Assembly: GCF_023197165.1 (NCBI RefSeq)
Contig: NZ_JALPRD010000005.1
Coordinates: forward strand, 124,001 to 188,000
Length of the DNA: 64,000 nt
Source of the DNA: Sphingopyxis sp. MSC1_008
GTDB lineage: Bacteria > Pseudomonadota > Alphaproteobacteria > Sphingomonadales > Sphingomonadaceae
Reading direction: 5' to 3'
Shown here: positions 31,506 through 40,874 of the stretch, piece by piece
Position numbering within the stretch: the first letter of the stretch is position 1
Layout of the letters: each line of letters opens with the position of its first letter
Notes under the pieces: model-generated
What the model was told of the DNA's origin: nothing
What the model saw: only the letters and a program-made list of their open reading frames with translations
The model's database searches: none
Translations under genes and position numbers: made by a program

Positions 31506-32869
31506 TCGCGACGATCAACCCCGCTACTGGCGAGACGCTCGCACGTTTCGACGTCCACAGCCCTACCGAAATCGACGCGCGGCTCGAACGCGCGGCGCGC
31601 GCGCAGGCGGCGTGGCGGTGGCAGCCCGCCGACGAGCGCGCAGTATTGCTTCCGCGCCTCGCTGCGCTGCTTCGCGCCGAAAAGGACGCGCTCGCCGTGC
31701 TGATCACGAGCGAGATGGGCAAGCCGATCGCCGAGGCGACGGCCGAGGTCGAGAAATGCGCGCTCAACTGCGATTTCTACGCCGAGCACGCCCCCGCGAT
31801 GCTTGCCGACGCGCCGGTCGCCGCGGTTCCGGGTGCCACCCTCGCCTTCGAGCCGCTCGGCGTCATCCTAGCAATCATGCCGTGGAATTATCCGCTGTGG
31901 CAGGTCGTGCGTTTCCTCGCCCCCGCGCTCGCCGCGGGCAATGGCGCGATCCTGAAGCATGCCGCCAACGTCCCGCAATCGGCGCTCGCGCTTGAGCGGC
32001 TGGTGACCGAGGCGGGCTTCCCCGACGGGCTGTTCGCCAATCTGTTCGTCGAGCCCGCCGAGATTGCCGGCATCATCGCCGACCAGCGCATCGCGGGCGT
32101 CACCCTCACCGGGTCGACCGAGGTCGGCGCGATCGTCGCAGGGCAAGCAGGCACCGCGCTCAAGAAGCAGGTGCTCGAACTTGGCGGCTCGGACCCGTTC
32201 GTCGTGCTCGCCGATGCCGATCTCGACCGCGCCGCACAGGTCGCGGTGACCGCGCGCTTTACCAATGCCGGGCAAAGCTGCGTCAATGCCAAGCGCTTCA
32301 TCGTCGAAGCTAGCGTCGCCGACGCTTTTACCGAACGCTTCCTTGCGGGCATCGCCGAACTCAGGCTCGGCGATCCGCGCGATCCCGCGACGACGCTGGG
32401 CCCGCTCGCACGCGGCAATCTGCGCGCCGCGATCGATGATCAGGTCCAGCGCAGCATCGCATCGGGCGCAGAGCTCCGCACCGGGGGCATAATACCCGAT
32501 GGTGCGGGTTTCTATTACCCCGCGACACTGGTCGATCATGTCACGCCCGGCATGGCGGCGTTCGACGAGGAAACCTTCGGCCCCGCCGCCGCGATCGTTC
32601 GCGCCGCCGATGCCGACGAAGCGATCGCGCTCGCCAACCGCACCAGCTTCGGCCTCGGCGCCTCGATCTGGACCGTCGACACCGACCGTGGCCGCACGCT
32701 TGCGCGGCGGATCGATGCGGGGGCGGTGTTCGTCAACGCGATGGTCGCGTCCGACCCGCGCGTGCCGTTTGGAGGGATCAAACGCTCGGGCTACGGCCGC
32801 GAACTCGGCGAGGCCGGAATGAAGGAGTTCACCAATATGAAGACCATCCGCGTGGCGGACGCCGCATGA
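31502..32869 (+). CDS. NAD(P)-dependent aldehyde dehydrogenase, succinate-semialdehyde dehydrogenase-like
   Basis: 455 residues, coupled to the gene before by ATGA and to the cupin after by ATGA. The aldehyde dehydrogenase residues are visible: catalytic cysteine in NAGQSCVNAKRF, base glutamate in LELGGSDPF, Rossmann TLTGSTEVGAIVAG, MPWNYPLWQVVRF and the C-terminal PFGGIKRSGYGRELG. The length and NAGQSC motif match the GabD/YneI succinate-semialdehyde group. It would oxidise a semialdehyde to the acid, delivering succinate or a homologue to the TCA cycle. The exact aldehyde depends on the dehydrogenase substrate, which is unknown. Confidence 0.9.
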   Translation: MIATINPATGETLARFDVHSPTEIDARLERAARAQAAWRWQPADERAVLLPRLAALLRAEKDALAVLITSEMGKPIAEATAEVEKCALNCDFYAEHAPAMLADAPVAAVPGATLAFEPLGVILAIMPWNYPLWQVVRFLAPALAAGNGAILKHAANVPQSALALERLVTEAGFPDGLFANLFVEPAEIAGIIADQRIAGVTLTGSTEVGAIVAGQAGTALKKQVLELGGSDPFVVLADADLDRAAQVAVTARFTNAGQSCVNAKRFIVEASVADAFTERFLAGIAELRLGDPRDPATTLGPLARGNLRAAIDDQVQRSIASGAELRTGGIIPDGAGFYYPATLVDHVTPGMAAFDEETFGPAAAIVRAADADEAIALANRTSFGLGASIWTVDTDRGRTLARRIDAGAVFVNAMVASDPRVPFGGIKRSGYGRELGEAGMKEFTNMKTIRVADAA

Positions 32870-33258
32870 GCGCGCCGCAGGTTCTCGTCCCCGAAGGGCT
32901 GCCGGTGAAGGATCGCGGCAATGGCGTCGTCACGACGCCGCTGGTCACCGCCGGCCGCGGGTCGAAATCGATGCTCAATGGCATCACGCGGATCGCGCCC
33001 GGCGCCGCGGTGCCGCTCCACATCCACAATTGCGAGGAAAGCGTCGTCGTGATGTCGGGCACCGGCAAGGTGCATATCGACGGCGTCGAAACCCCCGTCG
33101 CGGCGGGCGTAACGAGCTGGATCCCGCCCGAGGTGCCGCATTGCTTCCTCAACCTCGATGGCAGCGAGCCGCTGGTGATCTTCTGGACCTATGCGTCGAT
33201 CGACGCGACGCGGACGGTGATCGCCACCGGCGTCACCACCCGCATCGACGAGGAATAA
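32866..33258 (+). CDS. Small cupin-domain protein
   Basis: 130 residues, a single cupin. Motif 1 is PLHIHNCEESVVVMSGTGKV with two histidines and a glutamate as metal ligands, and motif 2 is PPEVPHCFLN with the third histidine. No signal peptide. Small cupins at the end of catabolic operons are often isomerases, epimerases or dioxygenase-like; here no reaction can be assigned. The start overlaps the aldehyde dehydrogenase stop (ATGA). Its stop abuts the stop of the convergent AstD gene without any space or terminator. Confidence 0.85.
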   Translation: MSAPQVLVPEGLPVKDRGNGVVTTPLVTAGRGSKSMLNGITRIAPGAAVPLHIHNCEESVVVMSGTGKVHIDGVETPVAAGVTSWIPPEVPHCFLNLDGSEPLVIFWTYASIDATRTVIATGVTTRIDEE

Positions 33259-34674
33259 TTAGGCGACGCCCTTGAGCGTCGCCAGCTGGTCGACCACGCG
33301 GTCGGCTTCGAGGCTGGCCACCGGATAGGCGCAATAGTCAGCGGCATAATAAGCGCTGGGCCGGTGATTGCCGGAGTCGCCGACACCGCCGAAAGGCATA
33401 TCCGACGATGCACCGGTCGTCGCACGGTTACGGTTCACGACACCCGCGCGCGCTTCGACGCGGAAGCGCGCCCAGAGTGCGTCATTGTCGCTGATAAGGC
33501 CAGCCGACAGGCCGAAGCGCGTCGCGTTGGCGGCCGCGAGCGCGGCGTCGAAATCGGCAACGCGGCGGACTTGCAGCACCGGCGCGAAAATCTCCTCATC
33601 GGGGACATCGAGCCCGGTCACGTCGAGGATCGCTGGGCGCACAAACGCCGCCGAACGCCCGGCCACAGGTTCGAATGCGCGGATGACCCGCGCACCCAGC
33701 CCAACCAGGGTTTCGACCTGCACCGCCGCGCGCTCGGCGGCGACCCCAGAGATCAGGGGTCCCATGAAGGGCTCGGGCGAGTCGTCCCACGCACCGATGC
33801 GCAATCGGTCGGTCAGCGCCGCGACGGCATCGACGATGGCATCGCCGCCGGCGCCGGCCGGCACGATCAGGCGCCGCGCGCACGAGCAGCGCTGCCCTGC
33901 GGTAATGAAAGCCGAGCCCACGATGATCGAAGCCGCGGCATCGGGATCGCCTTCCCACGCGATCAGCGGATTGTTGCCGCCGAGCTCGAGCGCGAGGATC
34001 ACCGCGGGCCGGTCGGCGAACAGGCGGCGGAAATGCGCCCCAGCACCCGCCGAGCCCGTGAACAATAGCCCATCGATATCCTGCGCGACCAATGCCGCAC
34101 CGGTATCGCGCCCGCCCTGGACGAGGATCGCGGCATCGGCGGGCACGCCCGCGGCGTGGAGCGCCTCGACGAGCAATTGACCGACCAACGGTGTCTCTTC
34201 CGAAGGTTTGAACACCACTGAATTGCCCGCGAGCAGCGCGGGCACGATATGGCCGTTGGGCAGGTGCCCGGGGAAGTTATACGGGCCAAGCACCGCCATC
34301 ACGCCATGCGGCCGATGATTGAGCCGCGCGCGGCCGAAGGTGGTTTCGCTTTCGCGCGCGCCGGCGCGTTCGGTCATCGCCTTCACCGAGATCGCGACCT
34401 TGCCGATCATCGAGGCGACCTCGGTCTGCGCCTCCCACAAGGGCTTGCCCGTTTCGCGAGCAATGGCTTCGGCGAGCGCAGCCTGTCGTTCGCCCAGCAC
34501 CGCGGCATAACGCTGCAGGACGGCGATGCGTGCGTCCGCGGACTGCCCGGCCCAGGCGGGAAACGCCATCCGTGCTGCCGCAACCGCGCGCACGCAATCG
34601 TCGGCCGACGCCGCGGCGCCTTCCCAGACGATATCGCCGCGCGCCGGGTCGATCGAAGTGAAGGCGGTACTCAT
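33259..34674 (-). CDS. astD: N-succinylglutamate 5-semialdehyde dehydrogenase
   Basis: 471 residues from the ATG at 34674, which overlaps the transaminase stop (ATGA). The AstD-type features are TFGRARLNHRPHGVMAVLGP, YNFPGHLPNGHIVPALLAGN, the base glutamate in LALELGGNNPLIAWEG, the catalytic cysteine in TAGQRCSCARRL and the C-terminal TGASSDMPFGGVGDSGNHRP, which separates AstD from other aldehyde dehydrogenases. It performs the fourth step of the arginine succinyltransferase pathway, oxidising succinylglutamate semialdehyde to succinylglutamate. It forms a coupled pair with the transaminase. The final enzyme, AstE, is not in the window. Confidence 0.93.
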   Translation of the reverse strand: MSTAFTSIDPARGDIVWEGAAASADDCVRAVAAARMAFPAWAGQSADARIAVLQRYAAVLGERQAALAEAIARETGKPLWEAQTEVASMIGKVAISVKAMTERAGARESETTFGRARLNHRPHGVMAVLGPYNFPGHLPNGHIVPALLAGNSVVFKPSEETPLVGQLLVEALHAAGVPADAAILVQGGRDTGAALVAQDIDGLLFTGSAGAGAHFRRLFADRPAVILALELGGNNPLIAWEGDPDAAASIIVGSAFITAGQRCSCARRLIVPAGAGGDAIVDAVAALTDRLRIGAWDDSPEPFMGPLISGVAAERAAVQVETLVGLGARVIRAFEPVAGRSAAFVRPAILDVTGLDVPDEEIFAPVLQVRRVADFDAALAAANATRFGLSAGLISDNDALWARFRVEARAGVVNRNRATTGASSDMPFGGVGDSGNHRPSAYYAADYCAYPVASLEADRVVDQLATLKGVA

Positions 34675-35870
34675 GCCGCGACCTCGACCGCAGCCGTCAT
34701 CGCCGCACAGGTCGCGTCGAGCCGCGCGATGACTTCGTCGGCTTCGGCGAAGCTCATCGTCAGCGGCGGCAGCAGCCGCACACAATTGTCGCCGCCCCCC
34801 GCGACGAGCAGGCGCTGATCGCGCGCCGCGGCGATGAAGGCGCGGTTGTTGGGAACGAGTTTCAGTCCGATCAGCAGCCCCTTGCCGCGCACTTCGGCGA
34901 TTACGTTCGGCCAGCCGGCGGCGAGCGTTTCAAGGCTGGCGCGCAGCCGGTCGGACAGCGCCCTCGCATGATCGAGCGTCTCGGGCTTCGCAATTTCGTC
35001 GAACGCCGCGATCGCGACCGCCATTGCGAGCGGGTTGCCGCCAAAGGTCGATCCGTGGCCGCCCGGCTGCATTCCCGAGGCCGCATCGGTCGTGGCAAGA
35101 CAGGCGGCGACCGGAAGCCCCGAGCCCAGCGCCTTGGCGACCGCCATGATGTCGGGTTCGGTGCCCGGAAACCACTGATGCGCGAACAACTGGCCCGTGC
35201 GCCCCATGCCGCTCTGCACTTCGTCATAGATCAGAAGCACGCCGGCCGCGGTGCAGGCCGCGCGCAGGCTTTCGAGGAAGCCGCGCGTCATCGCGCGCGC
35301 GCCGCCCTCGCCCTGCACGGGTTCGATCAGCACCGCGGCGGTCGCGGGATCGGCGATTGCGGTGGCGAGCGCGGCCCAGTCGTCGGGCGACAGATGGACG
35401 AAGCCCGCCATCGGCTCGCCGAACCCGTCGAGGTGCGCGGCGTTGCCCGCGGCATTGAGCGCGGCGTAGGTGCGGCCGTGGAAAGCGCCATGGAAGCCGA
35501 TGATCGTCTGGCGCTGCGGCGCGCCGCGCGCGGCGTGATAGCGGCGTGCGACCTTGATCGCGCATTCGACGGCCTCGGTCCCGGTGTTGGCGAAAAAGAC
35601 CGTATCGGCGAAGCTGGCATCGGTGAGGCGGGCTGCCAGCGCATCCTGCCCCGGCACCTGGAACATGTTCGACACATGCCAGAGCTTGTTCCCCTGCTCG
35701 GTCAGCGCCGCGACGAGCGCGGGGTGGCAGTGTCCAAGCGCGTTCGACGCAACCCCGGCGACGCAATCGAGATAGGGTTCGCCGCCTTCGGAGCTGTAAA
35801 GCCAGGGACCTTCGCCCTTGACGAAAGCCAGCGGAGCGCGGGCGTAAACATTCATGAGCGGGCTGGTCAT
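34671..35870 (-). CDS. astC: Succinylornithine/acetylornithine transaminase
   Basis: 399 residues from the ATG at 35870, six bases after GGAG; a TTG 12 bases upstream is not needed. A class III (ornithine-type) aminotransferase: FANTGTEAVECAIKVAR for phosphate binding, FHGAFHGRTYAAL, IYDEVQSGMGRTG with the PLP aspartate, the Schiff-base lysine in AVAKALGSGLP and STFGGNPLAMAV. Sequence alone does not separate ArgD from AstC, but coupling to AstD and the presence of AstA in the window favour succinylornithine catabolism. The promoter region upstream has two nested dyads. Confidence 0.88.
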   Translation of the reverse strand: MTSPLMNVYARAPLAFVKGEGPWLYSSEGGEPYLDCVAGVASNALGHCHPALVAALTEQGNKLWHVSNMFQVPGQDALAARLTDASFADTVFFANTGTEAVECAIKVARRYHAARGAPQRQTIIGFHGAFHGRTYAALNAAGNAAHLDGFGEPMAGFVHLSPDDWAALATAIADPATAAVLIEPVQGEGGARAMTRGFLESLRAACTAAGVLLIYDEVQSGMGRTGQLFAHQWFPGTEPDIMAVAKALGSGLPVAACLATTDAASGMQPGGHGSTFGGNPLAMAVAIAAFDEIAKPETLDHARALSDRLRASLETLAAGWPNVIAEVRGKGLLIGLKLVPNNRAFIAAARDQRLLVAGGGDNCVRLLPPLTMSFAEADEVIARLDATCAAMTAAVEVAA

Positions 35871-35921
35871 CGCATTCTCCAAAGGCTGTGCGATGCCCGG
35901 ATTATATTCTTAATGATCAAT

Positions 35922-35976
35922 ATGGAATGGCATATTTTCCGCGAATTTCGTACTTATTCGCGCTTTTATATTCCAT
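35922..35976 (-). promoter_or_regulatory. Nested dyads upstream of the astCD operon
   Basis: Outer arms ATGGAAT (35922-35928) and ATTCCAT (35970-35976) enclose the inner arms CGCGAAT (35940-35946) and ATTCGCG (35956-35962); the two dyad centres are within two bases of each other. The region is AT-rich and starts 52 bases before the AstC start, after the end of the upstream receptor gene. Candidate promoter and operator. Confidence 0.45.
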
Positions 35977-36026
35977 TTGAGAATGAACCGGGGCGAGTCT
36001 GCCGCCCGCCCCGGCCCTCGGGAGAC

Positions 36027-38282
36027 CTAGAAGAATTTGGTCTCGATCGAGAATTTCACCGTCGACGGCGCAGCCTGCGAGAGCAACAACCCGCCGGTCG
36101 ACGCCCAGTGGCGCTTGCCGGTGATATTCTCGGCGCTGATGCGGAAAATCGTGTCGACGCCCGCAATGTCGGTGACATAGCCCGCGCCGAGGTCGAACAG
36201 CGTATGCCCCGGGATGAACGCCTGGTTGCGCGAGTTAATCGCCCTGTTGCCGGTATGATAGACCGCGCCGTTAATGCTGAATCCCGGCAGCATGTCGGTG
36301 AAGCGATATTCGGTCGCGAGCGAGAAGGTGCGCTTCGGCGCATTCTCGACCCGGTTTCCGACGATCGTCGGCGAGATCGTCGGCGTCAGGATCGTCGGTG
36401 CGCCCGATGAATAGGTCGCGTCGAGGAAAAGCGCGCTGGCATAGACCGACCAGTCGGGGGTGACATTGCCCGTCGCGCTCAGTTCGACACCCTTGTACGT
36501 CGAACGCCCGTCCTTCACCCAGCGGTTGGCGCCGTTGAGGACGGCGGAATCGCGCTTGATGTTGAAATAGGCGGCCTGGAAAAGAAAGCCGCGCCACGGT
36601 TCCCACTTTACGCCGCCTTCGTACTGCGTCGACGCGCTCGGTGGGAGCTGTTCGTTGGCGTTGACCGCAGTGGTCGGCGCGCCTGGGGTCGATTCCAGCC
36701 CCTCGATATAGGTGCCGTAGATGCTGACCGATTCCACCGGCTTGAGGACCCCGCCGAACGACAGCGAGACAGGCGATGCCGAGAAGGTCTTCACGCCGGT
36801 ATCGAGGCGCTTTTCCTGATATTTGGAAATGCGGACCCCGCCGAGGATCTGGAGCCATTCGGAAATCTTCATGCGGTCGAACACGAAGATCCCCTTGTCG
36901 GTGATCTGCGTCGGATTATTCTGCCCCGCAAGCGGCTCGCCGAGCTGCGGAATGTCGTGCGGGTCGGTGATGCTCTGGCGGCAGGTTTGCCGTGTCGCAC
37001 CCGCCGGGATCGGCGTCGTCGGGAAACCCGCGCCGAGCAGCGCACCCGTCGCGCTGTAGAAACAGGTCTGCGCCGTGCTGGCCGACGAGCGGTTCGCACG
37101 GATGTTGATCGACCCGCCGATCAGCAGTTCATGTTCGACGCCAAAGGTGTCGAATGCGCCCGCAATCTCGATCCGGTAATTCTGGTTCTTGAACTTCGCG
37201 ACGGGCTGATAGCTGATCGACAGCGGGGATTCGCCGACCGGGCCCGTCGCCGGATTGGTGTTGATCACATTCGGATCGATCGTGTTGAAGTGACGCGCAC
37301 GCTCAAGCTGCGAGATGCCCGCGCTCGCAACGATTTCCCATGCCTGGCTGAACTTCCAGATCGCCTTGCCGAGCAGGTTGGTCGACTCGGTGCGGTTGAA
37401 CGCCCAGTCGGGACCGAAATTGGTGCTGGGATCGATCAGGTCCGGAATAGCGATCTCCGGATTGAGATTGGTTGGCGTCGCCGCCGGCACCGAAATGAAG
37501 CGATAGATGCCGGGCTCGTTGATCTTCTTGAAGATATGCTCGCCGTCGAGCTGGATCGTCAGATTGTCGGTCGGCTTGATGTCGAACGACCCCGCGATCA
37601 GCGTGCGGGTCCCGCGCGTATGGTCGATGCCCGAATCGGGGCGGTCGTATACGGCATTGATGCGATAGCCGAGGATGCCCGTCGTGCCGCCGAAGTCGAC
37701 ATGCCCGCCGATCCGGCCATGGCTGTTGCCGAAGACCTTCAGCGCGAGCAGCGGATCCTGCGTCGGCCGCTTCATCGTCAGGTTGATGATGCCCGACGGC
37801 GTCGTGAAGCCATAATAGAGCGCCGACGCGCCCTTCAACGCCTCGACGCGTTCCTTGTCCTCGAGCGGCAGGTCGGTGAGGTTGATGATCGGCAGCGTGC
37901 CGTTGAGGCGGTAGTTGCCGCGGTTCTCGACAAGGATGCCGCGGATCGCGAGATTGTTGTAGACCGTCGGCGCGGTTTCGGCGGTGGTCACACCCGCGGT
38001 GTTGCGCAGCGCGTCGATCAGGCTGGTCGACTGCTGCGTGTCGAGCACGTCGCGCGGGATGACCGCGATGGTCAGCGGGGTATCGAGCTGCTTCGCACCG
38101 CGAAAGCTGCCGACCTGGACCAGTTCGGTGCCCGTCTTGTCGGCGGTGACGACGATCTCGTCGAGCGCCGGTCCGTCGCGTTCGCTGGTCGCGCCGCCGT
38201 CCTGCGCAAAGGCGGCGCACGGCGCAAGAAGCGCACCGAAAGCAGCGCCGGCGAGAAACAGCGATTTAGGCATATGCGTCAT
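36027..38282 (-). CDS. TonB-dependent siderophore-type receptor
   Basis: 751 residues with a signal peptide (SLFLAGAAFGALLAPCAAFAQ), preceded by GGAAGGGG. The N-terminus contains a TonB-box-like LDEIVVTADKTG, then a plug domain with the siderophore-receptor wording TPLTIAVIPRDVLDTQQSTS, GILVENRGNYRLNG and VEALKGASALYYGFTTPSGI. A barrel follows, ending in an aromatic residue (FSIETKFF). The GPSALLYG-type plug motif is a feature of ferrichrome/ferric-coprogen receptors, but such receptors in sphingomonads also import other ligands. It lies directly downstream of a paralogue, with a hairpin in the 195-base gap, and upstream of the AstC gene. Confidence 0.92.
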   Translation of the reverse strand: MTHMPKSLFLAGAAFGALLAPCAAFAQDGGATSERDGPALDEIVVTADKTGTELVQVGSFRGAKQLDTPLTIAVIPRDVLDTQQSTSLIDALRNTAGVTTAETAPTVYNNLAIRGILVENRGNYRLNGTLPIINLTDLPLEDKERVEALKGASALYYGFTTPSGIINLTMKRPTQDPLLALKVFGNSHGRIGGHVDFGGTTGILGYRINAVYDRPDSGIDHTRGTRTLIAGSFDIKPTDNLTIQLDGEHIFKKINEPGIYRFISVPAATPTNLNPEIAIPDLIDPSTNFGPDWAFNRTESTNLLGKAIWKFSQAWEIVASAGISQLERARHFNTIDPNVINTNPATGPVGESPLSISYQPVAKFKNQNYRIEIAGAFDTFGVEHELLIGGSINIRANRSSASTAQTCFYSATGALLGAGFPTTPIPAGATRQTCRQSITDPHDIPQLGEPLAGQNNPTQITDKGIFVFDRMKISEWLQILGGVRISKYQEKRLDTGVKTFSASPVSLSFGGVLKPVESVSIYGTYIEGLESTPGAPTTAVNANEQLPPSASTQYEGGVKWEPWRGFLFQAAYFNIKRDSAVLNGANRWVKDGRSTYKGVELSATGNVTPDWSVYASALFLDATYSSGAPTILTPTISPTIVGNRVENAPKRTFSLATEYRFTDMLPGFSINGAVYHTGNRAINSRNQAFIPGHTLFDLGAGYVTDIAGVDTIFRISAENITGKRHWASTGGLLLSQAAPSTVKFSIETKFF

Positions 38283-38406
38283 AGTCCAACCCCTTCCACT
38301 TGTTTTACCCTCGCGCGTTCCGGCAGCCTTTCGCGCATGGCAAAAGGACCGCCGCCGGCAGGCCGGTGCGCGAAAACTGACTTCAGAAAGGCTCTTTGAT
38401 CGTGCG

Positions 38407-38440
38407 GTGCCGCGGACGGTTCCCCCTCCGTCCGCGGCAC
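38407..38440 (-). other. Stable hairpin between the tandem receptor genes
   Basis: Perfect 13-base GC-rich arms GTGCCGCGGACGG and CCGTCCGCGGCAC with an 8-base loop, 37 bases after the stop of the upstream receptor. There is no T-run, so it may be an mRNA-stabilising or partial read-through structure that sets different levels of the two receptors rather than a full terminator. Confidence 0.55.
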
Positions 38441-38477
38441 GACAGGGCGGTCGAGCCTCGACTACCGCCTTTCAAGC

Positions 38478-40736
38478 CTAGAAGTTCGTCGTGACCGAGA
38501 ACTTCACCGTGGACGGCGCGCCCTGCGCCAGGAAGTCCAGGCCGGTGGTCCCCCAGTAACGCTTGTCGCCGACATTTTCCCACGTCAGGCGGAAGGTTGT
38601 GTCGGTTCCCGCCACCTCGGTGTTGTAGCCGAGACCCAGATTGTAGGTCGTGTAGCTTGGCACCATGATATAGTTCTGCGGGTTGAGCGGACGCTTGCCG
38701 ACATGATAGGCGGCGGCGTTGACAATCAGCCCCGGGACGAACGACGTGAACCGGTAATCCGCCGCAAGCGAGAAGGTCGATCGTGGCGCGCCGTCGACGC
38801 GGTTGCCGACATTGCTCGTCGCCTGACACCGCAAGGCTGCGGCGTTCGCGCCGGGCACGGCGGTCGTGCAGCGATTGGTTGCCGTATTGAGGTAGGTCGG
38901 CAGGCCGCCCGACGACAGCAAGACGGTGTCCTGTCCTTCCTTATACTTCGCGTTCAGCAGCAGGCCGGTCGCATAGACCGTCAGTTCGGGCGTAACCTGG
39001 CCAGTCGCGCTGAATTCGAAGCCGCGATAGACTTGGCGACCGTCCTTCACATAATCATTGTTGCCGTTCACGAACGCCGCGCCGCGGTTGATGTCGAAAT
39101 AGCTCGCGGTGAGCAGGACACCGCGCTTCGGTTCATATTTGATGCCCGCTTCATATTGGCGGCTTTCCGACGGCGGCAGGATCGCGCCCGAATTGTTCGC
39201 GGTCGTCGGCGCGAGCGGTGTCGCTTCGAGGCCCTCGATATAGGTGCCGTAGATGCTGAGCGAGCGGAACGGCTTGACCACCGCGCCATAGGAGAAGGAG
39301 GTCGGCTTGCCCGAGAAGGTCTCGACGCCCGTCACGCGCTGCTTTTCGGTATAGTCGGAGAAGCGCACGCCGCCGAGCAGGTCGAGGAACGAGCCGATGC
39401 TGACGCGGTTGAAGACATAGAAGCCGATGTCGTTGACCTGCACCTTGCGGCTGTCGTTGGCGCCATAGTTCGGGTTGGCGAAGGGCACTTCGGTGAAATC
39501 GAGCGGATCGGCGATATTCTGGACAAAGGTCGCGTTGATCGTGTTCGGATTGTCGCGGTTGCGGACATTCTGCGACGCGCCGATCAGGATATTGTTCTTC
39601 ACGAACCCCAGGTCGATCACACCCGCCAGTTCGGCGCGGATATTCTTGTTGAGGTTGCGTTCGCGCGGCGCATTGCCGACGGTCAGCGTATAGCGATCGC
39701 CGCCGAGCGGAGCGCCGAAATCGATGAAGCCCGACTTGCGATAGCGGAAGGAGTCGGACTGGCCGACGCTGCCGCTCAATTCCCAGTTGTCCGCAAATTT
39801 CCAGCGCGCGGCGAGCAACAGATTGGTTTCGGTCGCGCGCGTCCGCATCCAGTCGCCGGCGCCGAAGTTCAGCTTGTTGCTGCGGAAAACCGGCAAGGCG
39901 GCAGTCGGGTTGGGCGTGCCCACCGTCTGCGGCGTCTTCGTCGCAAAGCGATAGGTCGCGGGCTCGCCGGCGCGGTTCGAAATATATTCGGCGTCGAACG
40001 AGATGGTGAGGTTATCGGTCGGCTTCAAATCGAACGCGCCGCTGACCAGCGAGCGCCGGCCCGCGGTATTGTCGATGCCTGAATCGAGATGCGCATAGAC
40101 GGCATTGAGGCGCGCGCCGAACAGGCCGTCGCCGAAGGTGTTGCCATAGTCGGCGCTGCCGCCGATCTGGCCGTGCGCATTGCCGAAGATCGATCCCGAG
40201 AAGGTCGGCGTTTCGGTCGGACGCTCCATCACCATGTTGATGATGCCCGACGGCGTGGTGAAGCCGTAATAGAGCGCCGACGCGCCCTTCAGCGCCTCGA
40301 CACGTTCCTTGTTCTCGAGCGGCAGGCCGACGAGGTTGACGATCGGCAGCGAGCCGTTGAGGCGATAATTGCCGCGGTTGTCGACGTCGATGCCGCGGAT
40401 CGCGAGGCTGCTGTAGAAGGTCGAGGTGATCTGCGAGCTGGTGACCCCCGCCGAGTTGCGGAGTGCATCGCTGAGCGTGACCGCCTGCTGGCTTTCGAGC
40501 AGCGTCTTCGGGATGACCGAGATCGTCAGCGGCACGTCAAGCTGGCGCGCGCCGCGAAAGCTGCCGACCTGAACCGCTTCGGTGCCGGTACGGTCGGCGG
40601 TGACGACGATTTCCTCGAGGCCCGAGGTTTCGGCTTCGGGGGCCGCATCGGCCTCCTGCGCGAAGGCTGCCGACGGGGCCAGAACCGCGCCGAGCGCGGC
40701 ACCGGCAAACAACAGTGATTTATGCATCTTGATCAT
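38478..40736 (-). CDS. TonB-dependent siderophore-type receptor (paralogue)
   Basis: 752 residues from the ATG at 40736, six bases after GGAGGGAA; an earlier in-frame start is unlikely because the signal peptide (MHKSLLFAGAALGAVLAPSAAFAQ) begins here. It has the same architecture as the next gene and shares long wording (EIVVTAD, VQVGSFRGA, GNYRLNGSLPI, VEALKGASALYYGFTTPSGI, SIYGTYIEGLE), so the pair is a tandem duplication with diverged barrels, probably for related ligands. It is divergent from the LysR gene, which is the natural candidate regulator. The nearby PepSY membrane protein, often tied to ferric-siderophore reduction, supports an iron link. Confidence 0.92.
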   Translation of the reverse strand: MIKMHKSLLFAGAALGAVLAPSAAFAQEADAAPEAETSGLEEIVVTADRTGTEAVQVGSFRGARQLDVPLTISVIPKTLLESQQAVTLSDALRNSAGVTSSQITSTFYSSLAIRGIDVDNRGNYRLNGSLPIVNLVGLPLENKERVEALKGASALYYGFTTPSGIINMVMERPTETPTFSGSIFGNAHGQIGGSADYGNTFGDGLFGARLNAVYAHLDSGIDNTAGRRSLVSGAFDLKPTDNLTISFDAEYISNRAGEPATYRFATKTPQTVGTPNPTAALPVFRSNKLNFGAGDWMRTRATETNLLLAARWKFADNWELSGSVGQSDSFRYRKSGFIDFGAPLGGDRYTLTVGNAPRERNLNKNIRAELAGVIDLGFVKNNILIGASQNVRNRDNPNTINATFVQNIADPLDFTEVPFANPNYGANDSRKVQVNDIGFYVFNRVSIGSFLDLLGGVRFSDYTEKQRVTGVETFSGKPTSFSYGAVVKPFRSLSIYGTYIEGLEATPLAPTTANNSGAILPPSESRQYEAGIKYEPKRGVLLTASYFDINRGAAFVNGNNDYVKDGRQVYRGFEFSATGQVTPELTVYATGLLLNAKYKEGQDTVLLSSGGLPTYLNTATNRCTTAVPGANAAALRCQATSNVGNRVDGAPRSTFSLAADYRFTSFVPGLIVNAAAYHVGKRPLNPQNYIMVPSYTTYNLGLGYNTEVAGTDTTFRLTWENVGDKRYWGTTGLDFLAQGAPSTVKFSVTTNF

Positions 40737-40874
40737 AACAACTTCCCTCCAAATTCCCTGGACTTGCAATTGAGGGGGCGCTTTTCGCGTTTTTCCCTAC
40801 CAAAACCCTTTTGAATTTCATATTTTGCGCGTCGCGTCTTGCGATCTTTTCATGTTTAAGTATGACGTTTGCTC

